From Paenisporosarcina macmurdoensis (lineage in GTDB: Bacteria; Bacillota; Bacilli; Bacillales_A; Planococcaceae), in the NCBI RefSeq assembly GCF_042658845.1, contig NZ_JBHSRI010000009.1, positions 180,232 through 244,231 on the forward strand: a DNA stretch of 64,000 nucleotides, given 5' to 3'. The stretch's first letter is position 1, and each line of letters begins with the position of its first letter. The notes below the pieces were generated by a model. The model was not told where the DNA came from. It saw only the letters and a program-made list of their open reading frames with translations, and ran no database searches. Shown one piece after another: positions 43,468 through 49,905 of this stretch. Both the position numbers and the translations under genes were made by a program.

Positions 43468-44727
43468 TTATGCTTGTTGATGTGCTTCTTCGTTTAGTAA
43501 AACTTTTTCAAAATCTTGTTCTGGTTTCTTTCGAGTCGAAGTTAACACAAAATAAGAGATTAGGAATAATGCTCCAGTGACGAAGAATACCGAAGAAATA
43601 CCAATGTAGCCACTGACAATACCACCAAACATGGGGCCAATGATATTACCAAAGAAACGGAAGCTCGTGTTATACCCCATCATTTCTCCCTGTATTTCGA
43701 TTGGTGATTCACGTCTTATCAAAGCTGTTGTAATAGGAATCAACCCACCGACCGCGATTCCGAACAATAAGCGTAAACCAATTAACTGCCATAACTCCGT
43801 AACGAAAGCTTGAGGAATGATGAAGAGAAAAGCCAATATTAGCAATGCACTTAACACTTTCTCATAACCAATTGAATCACCAAGCTGTCCCCATCTTCTG
43901 GCAAACAATAAATTTCCGACACCCGCTGCACTGAATGTAATCCCAGCAAGCAAAGCGACTTGAGAAGAATCGGTTAATCCAGAAACATAAAGTGAGAGAA
44001 GTGGTTGAATGCTAAAATTCCCAATTTGAATTAACGCAGTAATAATCATAACATGAAATACGAGTCGGTGATGAATGATCCCCGATAAAACAGTTTTACG
44101 CGAGTACACATGTGCATCCTCGGAAGGAACTCTTTTCGTTTCTCGAATACCCACCATAACAAGTAGGGCAGCAATGGCAATAACCACTGAAGTGATTACA
44201 AATGTATATTGGAAGCCGAATGAATCTGCGAGCAAACCTCCTAATACAGGGCCGAATAATGTACCCGAAACACTCCCCATTTGAAGAGTACCGAGCGTTT
44301 TACCAGCAACTTCTTTTGCTGTTTGTGAACTAATAAATGCAAGAGAAGTAGGAATAAAACCTGTGACTACACCCATAAATAGTCGTAAAAAGAAGAATGC
44401 TTCAACTGAATGGACAAAGCCCATTAATAAAATACTGATTGAAATACCGAATCCGGTAATTATTAATATGGGTTTGTAACCAAAGCGATCTGCGATACGT
44501 CCCCAAATAGGGGACATGAGGAATGCGGAGACAAAAGTTATACCAAATACAAGCCCAGACCATTTCTGTACATAAGCGTCTGAAAAATCACCCATAGTAT
44601 CTATATAAAGAGACAAAAAAGGCATGATCATTGTTGCCGTTCCTGCAACTAAAAAGTTTGAAATCCACATAATATAAAAATTTCTTTTTTTTCTGTCCAA
44701 AAAATCACTTCTTTCATTTTTAAGCAA
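43468..44727 (-). CDS. MFS drug-efflux-type transporter
   Basis: The 419-residue protein has twelve predicted helices and the major facilitator loop GRIADRFGYKPIL between helices 2 and 3; the second half has the repeat RRWGQLGDSIGYEK. The helix 5 motif of drug:H+ antiporters is present as GSVSGTLFGPVLGGLLAD. The start given is TTG at 44727 with AGAGG seven bases upstream; TTG at 44700 is the alternative. Substrate unknown; a drug exporter of the DHA1 (12-helix) type is the best reading. Confidence 0.88.
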   Translation of the reverse strand: MLKNERSDFLDRKKRNFYIMWISNFLVAGTATMIMPFLSLYIDTMGDFSDAYVQKWSGLVFGITFVSAFLMSPIWGRIADRFGYKPILIITGFGISISILLMGFVHSVEAFFFLRLFMGVVTGFIPTSLAFISSQTAKEVAGKTLGTLQMGSVSGTLFGPVLGGLLADSFGFQYTFVITSVVIAIAALLVMVGIRETKRVPSEDAHVYSRKTVLSGIIHHRLVFHVMIITALIQIGNFSIQPLLSLYVSGLTDSSQVALLAGITFSAAGVGNLLFARRWGQLGDSIGYEKVLSALLILAFLFIIPQAFVTELWQLIGLRLLFGIAVGGLIPITTALIRRESPIEIQGEMMGYNTSFRFFGNIIGPMFGGIVSGYIGISSVFFVTGALFLISYFVLTSTRKKPEQDFEKVLLNEEAHQQA

Positions 44728-44841
44728 TAAAGAGCCTCTAATTATTCATTATAAAACATTTCGCCTTACGAAGGAAGGGAAGAGACTTAATTACTGAAAA
44801 TATAAGCTAAATATGATAGACTATTTTAGGGTGAAATGAAC

Positions 44842-45573
44842 ATGAAAAAACGAGGATGGCTGTTATTAATTAGTATTATTGTCCTTTTATCAGGATGCGG
44901 CACGAAAGAAAGTGTCGAAGTAGAGAAGGATGAAAAACCGAGTGAAGAAACACAAAAAACTACAACTAAGGGAGAGAGCGCTATGTATCCACAATTATCA
45001 AATGAAGTTGCTTCAAACGAAGCATTAGTCGTAATGAACACAACTATGGGAGCTATTAAAATCAAATTATTCCCAGAGGTTGCTCCAAAAACTGTTGAAA
45101 ACTTTATCACACACGCTGAAAACGGCTACTATGACGGTATTATTTTCCACCGCATTATTAAAGATTTCATGATTCAAGGTGGAGATCCAACTGGAACAGG
45201 TATGGGCGGAGAAAGCATTTACGGTAAAACGTTTGCAGATGAATTCTCAGATAAAGCATTTAACTTACGTGGTGCACTATCTATGGCTAATGCTGGACCT
45301 GGAACAAATGGTAGCCAATTCTTTATCGTTCAAGCAAGTCGTGTAGACTCAAGTATGTTAAGTCAATTGAAAAAAGCTGGATACCCAGAAGAAATCATTG
45401 AAGCATATTCTAAAAACGGTGGAACACCTTGGTTAGATAACAAGCATACTGTCTTTGGACAAGTTATCGAAGGACTAGACATCGTTGATAAAATGACGAC
45501 AGTTAAAAGAAATGGTAGCGATAAACCACTTGAAGACATTAAGATTGAATCAATCGAAGTTCTTCAAAAATAA
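44842..45573 (+). CDS. Lipoprotein cyclophilin (peptidyl-prolyl isomerase), with internal start
   Basis: The 243-residue protein has a lipoprotein signal with LLSGC (Cys19), a charged linker rich in Glu/Lys/Thr (residues 22-45), then a complete cyclophilin domain: FHRIIKDFMIQGGDP with the catalytic Arg, and SMANAGPGTNGSQFFI. Membrane anchoring outside the cell implies a role in folding secreted proteins. AGGGTG sets the ATG at 44842. Inside the gene AAGGGAG (44968-44974) lies eight bases before the ATG at 44983; starting there gives a 196-residue enzyme without signal or linker, similar in size to cytosolic PpiB forms with the same insert. No other ppiB is in the window. Confidence 0.9.
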   Translation: MKKRGWLLLISIIVLLSGCGTKESVEVEKDEKPSEETQKTTTKGESAMYPQLSNEVASNEALVVMNTTMGAIKIKLFPEVAPKTVENFITHAENGYYDGIIFHRIIKDFMIQGGDPTGTGMGGESIYGKTFADEFSDKAFNLRGALSMANAGPGTNGSQFFIVQASRVDSSMLSQLKKAGYPEEIIEAYSKNGGTPWLDNKHTVFGQVIEGLDIVDKMTTVKRNGSDKPLEDIKIESIEVLQK

Positions 45574-45590
45574 GTTAGGAAGTGTTCACC

Positions 45591-45803
45591 GTGAACGCAT
45601 GGATAGTAAACTTTCTGTATTTTCCAGAAGATAAATCTGCCTATATTCCTGCTGCCTTTCAATTCTTGATTTTTGCAATTCTTTGCGTTTTAGCTTTTCG
45701 TTGGATCGTCAAAATTTCCAAAAAGCAAGAAGAAAAAACCAGGGAATTGGAAGAACGTATTTTACGCGAACGTCAATTAGAAAAACAAAAAGATCAACAA
45801 TAA
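45591..45803 (+). CDS. Small membrane protein with coiled-coil tail
   Basis: The 70-residue protein has one helix in the membrane (AAFQFLIFAILCVLAFRWIV) and a cytosolic tail of charged heptads (KKQEEKTRELEERILRERQL) likely to form a coiled coil. The GTG at 45591 is ten bases after TTAGGA; the earlier GTG at 45582 overlaps that site. It starts 17 bases after the cyclophilin gene and shares its terminator, so the two are probably cotranscribed. Not a recognised family. Confidence 0.75.
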   Translation: MNAWIVNFLYFPEDKSAYIPAAFQFLIFAILCVLAFRWIVKISKKQEEKTRELEERILRERQLEKQKDQQ

Positions 45804-45807
45804 AAAT

Positions 45808-45845
45808 AAAAAGGCTTAACCAACAACAGTTGGTTAAGCCTTTTT
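45808..45845 (+). terminator. Intrinsic terminator of the cyclophilin operon
   Basis: AAAAAGGCTTAACCAAC and GTTGGTTAAGCCTTTTT are mirrors across AACA. Confidence 0.95.
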
Positions 45846-45910
45846 ATTATGTTAGAAAGTATAAGTTTTTTAAAAGCTACATTTTTGAACTTGGAGTAGC
45901 TATGTCTATC

Positions 45911-45938
45911 ATAAAGGACCAGCTCGCTGGTCCTTTAT
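45911..45938. other. Perfect 28-base palindrome
   Basis: ATAAAGGACCAGC and GCTGGTCCTTTAT are exact complements with TC between. No T-run follows. It lies 73 bases before repeat copy C. Confidence 0.6.
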
Positions 45939-46011
45939 GGGGTCAGTCAGAAAGACGATTTGCCTTTTATCCTTACTGCGCCGAAATAATAGATTATGGT
46001 AACCGATGCCG

Positions 46012-46180
46012 TTGATTTCCGTTACAACGCCCTTTCATGTTTCGAAGCTAGCGTAGCGATGCAGAAACAGGCGGACGCTTTCCGCGGGCGAGGTCAAGCC
46101 TCCTCGGTCGCAAAATGCTCCCTGTGGGGTCTCGACTTTCTCGCTTTTCCCGCTGGAGTCGCCACCTTCCACTGCAATCA
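46012..46180 (-). repeat. Dispersed palindromic repeat, copy C (minus orientation)
   Basis: Its reverse complement aligns with copy B at 2116-2285 over the whole length, with a block of about 50 bases (from CCGCGGAAAGCG to CTTCGAAACATG) that differs at one position. The outer ends are TTGATTGCAGTGG and ACGGAAATCAAC. It contains no credible gene. The rest of 45846-46537 holds only the palindrome and the hairpin at 46278. Confidence 0.75.
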
Positions 46181-46277
46181 AGTAAATGTGTTCACATCGA
46201 TCATAATACTCTAGCGCATCTTCTAGTCAATGTGTAAACGACATAAAAATAGAAAGTATCTTTCGAAAAAAGTAGCA

Positions 46278-46316
46278 CAAGAGCTCCAGAAATAGTATCT
46301 TCAGGAGCTTGTTTTA
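46278..46316 (+). terminator. Terminator-like hairpin without an upstream gene
   Basis: CAAGAGCTCC pairs with GGAGCTTG (one bulged base) around an inner TGAA-like region and is followed by TTTT. No plus-strand gene precedes it closer than 45803, so it may be left from a lost gene. Confidence 0.4.
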
Positions 46317-46537
46317 TGAGTATGACAGTTTCTTATCTCGCGTTATCAAAATAGGTGAAAATCTATTTTCTGAAGTTGGAGAAGAGAGACAGACAGACAA
46401 AAGCCACAAGATTACCGAAAAAATGAATGGTTTTAACGATCGTTACGCTCTTCAAGAATGCACTGGCTATAATTATGTAGCAATAGTCAGTTCCAAATCC
46501 CTAAGAAAACGAAAGAAAGCAGGTTTTGAAACTCTTG

Positions 46538-47710
46538 TTATGTTAAAGCGGTAATGAAACGCGACACACCATCTTCAAGTGTCTGACGGGGGCAAGCTAT
46601 ATTCATTCTTAGGAAGCCTATACCAGATTCGCCGTATTTTGAACCTGGTTCTAATGCAAGTTTTCCTTTCATTAAAAGCTTGTCCATTATTTCTTTTTCT
46701 GTTAATCCCGTATCTCTGTAATCGATCCACAGTAAGTAAGTACCTTGTGGCTTATTGATTTTCACTCCTGCAACAGCATGAGTAATTTTTTCAATTGTAT
46801 AGTCTATATGGGAAGAGAGAACCTTCAATAATTCATCTAACCAAGGTCCGCCGTCTTCATAAGCAGCCGTTAATGCAGCGGCTGCAAATGGGCTAAGTTC
46901 CATTTGACCATGAGCAAGTGCATTTTCTTTTAGCTTTTCCCGTTTTTCAGGATCAGTAGCTATCATGACAGCCGCTTGTACGCCTGCCAAATTAAACGTT
47001 TTAGTAGGTGCTACACAAGTGATTATTCTATCTGCTTCTTCACCAGCCAAAGTAACCAGAGGAATGTGCTGATGTCCTGGGAATACTAAATCTCCGTGTA
47101 TTTCATCGGATAGAATGAGTGTATCGTATTTGGTACACAATCTAATGATTTCTAATAAATTTTCTTTTGACCAAACCATGCCACCAGGATTGTGTGGATT
47201 ACATAATATAAATAACTTCACACCTTGTTTCAATTGTTCCTCAAATGACTCAAAATCTATTTGATAATTTCCTTTTTCTTCTATTAATATACTTTCTACT
47301 ATTAGACGGCCTTGTTTTTCAGGAATTGAAAAGAACAATGGGTAAACGGGAGGAGTTATTAAAATACGGTCTCCTTTTTCAGTAAATGCTTCAATTACAG
47401 ATGCAATTGCAGGGACGACTCCATGGTGAAACAGCATCCATTCATTTTGTGTGTGCCAACCATGTCGCTCTTTTAGCCAGTTTTGTACAGCAGTTTTACA
47501 CCCCTCACACATATAGGAATAGCCAAACACTGGATGATCAATTCGGCTATGTAATGCATCAGTTACAGCTTTAGGTGCTGCGAAATCCATGTCCGCTACC
47601 CACATAGGTAAAATGTCAGAAGCATCTTCAATTCCATATATCATCTCCATTAAATCCCATTTAACTGAGCGAGTTTTATGTCTATCAATAACTTGTTCAA
47701 ATATAGTCAA
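46538..47710 (-). CDS. patB: MalY/PatB-type PLP enzyme (cystathionine beta-lyase / aminotransferase)
   Basis: The 390-residue class-I PLP protein has the pair SDEIHGDLV (cofactor Asp and ring contact) and APTKTFNLAG with the PLP lysine. The MalY/PatB branch cleaves C-S bonds of cystathionine, cysteine and volatile thiol precursors. The start is TTG with AAGGA nine bases upstream. It diverges from yugE, the arrangement seen at patB in B. subtilis. An aminotransferase activity is also possible. Confidence 0.9.
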   Translation of the reverse strand: MTIFEQVIDRHKTRSVKWDLMEMIYGIEDASDILPMWVADMDFAAPKAVTDALHSRIDHPVFGYSYMCEGCKTAVQNWLKERHGWHTQNEWMLFHHGVVPAIASVIEAFTEKGDRILITPPVYPLFFSIPEKQGRLIVESILIEEKGNYQIDFESFEEQLKQGVKLFILCNPHNPGGMVWSKENLLEIIRLCTKYDTLILSDEIHGDLVFPGHQHIPLVTLAGEEADRIITCVAPTKTFNLAGVQAAVMIATDPEKREKLKENALAHGQMELSPFAAAALTAAYEDGGPWLDELLKVLSSHIDYTIEKITHAVAGVKINKPQGTYLLWIDYRDTGLTEKEIMDKLLMKGKLALEPGSKYGESGIGFLRMNIACPRQTLEDGVSRFITALT

Positions 47711-47783
47711 GGCAATTCCTTCTTTCCTTTTGTTTATTTTATGTTATCATAGCCTTTATTAAAGAAAAGCAAATAGGTGAAAA

Positions 47784-48047
47784 ATGATGGAAAGTATTGA
47801 AATGAATCGAAAAGCAGTTAAGTTACTTCAATTATGGGATCCATTTAACATGGGACCTGAAGCCTATGATACGGAAACAGCTGACGTAGTGGCTGCTCTT
47901 CAAGGAATTGATCACCCTTCTGAACTAGCTAAACGCATTCAAGAAGTGTATGAACATTCGTATGAAATGTGGATTCCTCTTGAGCAATGCGTTCAAATTG
48001 CTTATAAATTGATTGCTGTTAAATATGAAGCAAAATGTATCGTCTGA
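47784..48047 (+). CDS. yugE: DUF1871 family protein (YugE-like)
   Basis: The 87-residue cytosolic, mainly helical protein starts with a conserved LLQLWDPFNMGPEAYDTETA, typical of DUF1871, and has no membrane or signal segments. AGGTGA precedes the ATG. Function unknown. Position next to patB matches B. subtilis. Confidence 0.85.
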   Translation: MMESIEMNRKAVKLLQLWDPFNMGPEAYDTETADVVAALQGIDHPSELAKRIQEVYEHSYEMWIPLEQCVQIAYKLIAVKYEAKCIV

Positions 48048-48073
48048 TTGATTGGAAAAATTTACACCTAGAT

Positions 48074-48119
48074 AAAACAAAAGAGCTTTCACCCAATGGG
48101 GGAAGGCTCTTTTGTTTTA
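48074..48119. terminator. Bidirectional terminator between yugE and the XRE gene
   Basis: AAAACAAAAGAGC pairs with GCTCTTTTGTTTT around an inner TTC/GAA; the XRE stop lies within its right edge. Confidence 0.9.
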
Positions 48120-48332
48120 TGAACTAGTTTGAAGTCCATCCAATAAATTAGAGGCAGGAACTTCGAGTGCGTTTGATAAATTCAAAATGGTCTGTACGGA
48201 AGGAATTTCTGTACCAGCTTCATATTGTTCTAATTTCCCCGCACCAATTCGGGTTTTTAAAGATAAATCTTCTAATGACAAATTACGTTCTTCTCGCAAT
48301 AAGCGAAGTTGAGTGTGAAATTCTTGTTTCAT
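48117..48332 (-). CDS. Small XRE-family HTH regulator
   Basis: The 71-residue protein is a single Cro/C1-type helix-turn-helix: LRLLREERNLSLEDLSLKT, then GAGKLEQYEAGTEIPSVQTI and LSNALEVPASNLL. It has no sensor domain. The ATG at 48332 is nine bases after AAGGAG; two upstream in-frame starts are worse placed. It could repress its own gene or the adjacent transporter; targets are not known. Confidence 0.85.
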   Translation of the reverse strand: MKQEFHTQLRLLREERNLSLEDLSLKTRIGAGKLEQYEAGTEIPSVQTILNLSNALEVPASNLLDGLQTSS

Positions 48333-48433
48333 ATTCATGCACTCCTTTCCTTCATACAAAGTATGCTTCTTACTATCTTATCATACTGCATACACCGTGA
48401 TTGTGTGAAACAAGTTGTTCCACATGCAGATGA

Positions 48434-49774
48434 TTACCCTCTAAACGCTGAAATAATAGCGTTAATAAAGACAAGAATGATAGCTACAGGTGCTAGATAA
48501 CGAACGATAAAATACCACGTGTTAAACGTAACTGGAGAAATATTTAATTCCTCGATTAGTTCTGATTTCTTCACAATGTATCCAGCAAAGATTGATATTA
48601 ATAAAGCGCCTACAGGTAAACCAATACTGCTTGTTAGGAAATCTGCAAAATCGAAGAATGTTTTTCCAAATATTTTAATATCGGCAAAAACGCCGAAAGA
48701 TAGAGCACTTGGAATCCCTACTAAGAAAATGACTAAGCCATAAATCCATGCAGCTCGTTTACGCTTATCATATGCATTTTTAATTCCTATAGACACAACT
48801 GTTTCTAACATTGAAATCGAAGAAGTTAATGTTGCGAATAATAATAAGATAAAGAACATGAGCATAAAGAATGCACCGAAAGGAAGTTGCTCGAACACGG
48901 CTGGTAAAATGATAAATACAAGTCCAGGACCTTCATCTGGTGAATAACCTAAAGCAAAGACTGCAGGGAAAATAACTAAACCTGCCATTAGGGAAATACC
49001 GATATTTAACATAGAAACACTGAACGCGGAACTACCTAACTTCTGATCTTTAGGCAAATAGGAAGCATAAGTCATCATTCCAGCCACACCAACACTTAGA
49101 GAGAAGAATGCTTGTCCCAATGCCAATAACATGGTTTGTGCATTCAAGTATGACCAATCTGGAACAAACATAAATTTAACGCCTTCCATTGCACCGTCTA
49201 ATGTTAATGAACGGACAACTAGCACAACAAAGAATATTAATAGAGCGGGCATCATGATGCGACTAGCGCGTTCAATACCGCCTTCGATACCCCCGCGTAC
49301 AATAATGACTGTCAAAATCATAAAGACTGCTTGACCAATTAATACTTCCCAAGGATTTGAGATAATCGTTCCAAATAACTCTCCGTAATAACTTTCTCCT
49401 TTATTATCAAGGCTGAACATTAATGCTCTTCCTAAATAGGATAAAATCCATCCTCCAACCACACTGTAAAAAGATAAAATGATGAATGAAAAGAAAAATC
49501 CGGACCAGCCAATTAAGAACCAATTCTTCCCAGGTTTTAACCTTTTAAAACTTGTCACTGCATCTGCTTGGCCTTTACGACCTAGAACAAACTCTGCTAA
49601 TAAAATCGGTAACCCAATTAACAATGTACCGATAATAAATAATAAGACGAATACACTACCGCCATTTGTTCCAGCCATATATGGAAATTTCCATATCGCC
49701 CCAAGTCCAATAGCACTACCTGCTGCTGCGAGAACGAAGCCTATCTTTGATGCGAAATGATCGCGCTTCTCCAT
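48434..49774 (-). CDS. NSS-family sodium-dependent transporter (short type)
   Basis: The 446-residue symporter has the helix 1 signature FASKIGFVLAAAGSAIGLGA followed by IWKFPYM. It ends after eleven or so helices, shorter than the 510-residue NSS protein at 24479, and has no small partner gene, as in the MhsT/YocR-like bacterial group. AGGAG lies nine bases before the ATG. Substrate is probably a hydrophobic or neutral amino acid with Na+. Confidence 0.9.
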   Translation of the reverse strand: MEKRDHFASKIGFVLAAAGSAIGLGAIWKFPYMAGTNGGSVFVLLFIIGTLLIGLPILLAEFVLGRKGQADAVTSFKRLKPGKNWFLIGWSGFFFSFIILSFYSVVGGWILSYLGRALMFSLDNKGESYYGELFGTIISNPWEVLIGQAVFMILTVIIVRGGIEGGIERASRIMMPALLIFFVVLVVRSLTLDGAMEGVKFMFVPDWSYLNAQTMLLALGQAFFSLSVGVAGMMTYASYLPKDQKLGSSAFSVSMLNIGISLMAGLVIFPAVFALGYSPDEGPGLVFIILPAVFEQLPFGAFFMLMFFILLLFATLTSSISMLETVVSIGIKNAYDKRKRAAWIYGLVIFLVGIPSALSFGVFADIKIFGKTFFDFADFLTSSIGLPVGALLISIFAGYIVKKSELIEELNISPVTFNTWYFIVRYLAPVAIILVFINAIISAFRG

Positions 49775-49847
49775 TTAACCCAACTCCTATAATCTTTAAA
49801 GATTTTTCTAATGTTACACGACAGTTATTAAAAAGAATATAACTTTT

Positions 49848-49874
49848 TGAAACATTATGAGAAAAAGAAACGTA
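49848..49874 (+). promoter_or_regulatory. ECF-sigma-type promoter upstream of the fused sigma gene
   Basis: TGAAAC (49848-49853) and CGTA (49871-49874) are 17 bases apart. This is the bipartite form recognised by Bacillus ECF sigma factors (sigma-W: TGAAAC-N16-CGTA; sigma-M: TGAAAC-N17-CGTC). It lies 31 bases before the start codon. Confidence 0.7.
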
Positions 49875-49905
49875 TTACAAATATAGACAGCTAGGAGGGG
49901 GCTTC

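Noticed and set aside
45996..46214. 72-codon plus-strand frame
   Set aside because: It lies almost wholly in repeat copy C, has no binding site, and its product is only a translation of the repeat.
46309..46554. 81-codon plus-strand frame starting TTG
   Set aside because: The start sits in the right arm of a hairpin, the composition is not protein-like in any recognised way, and its end overlaps the convergent patB gene.
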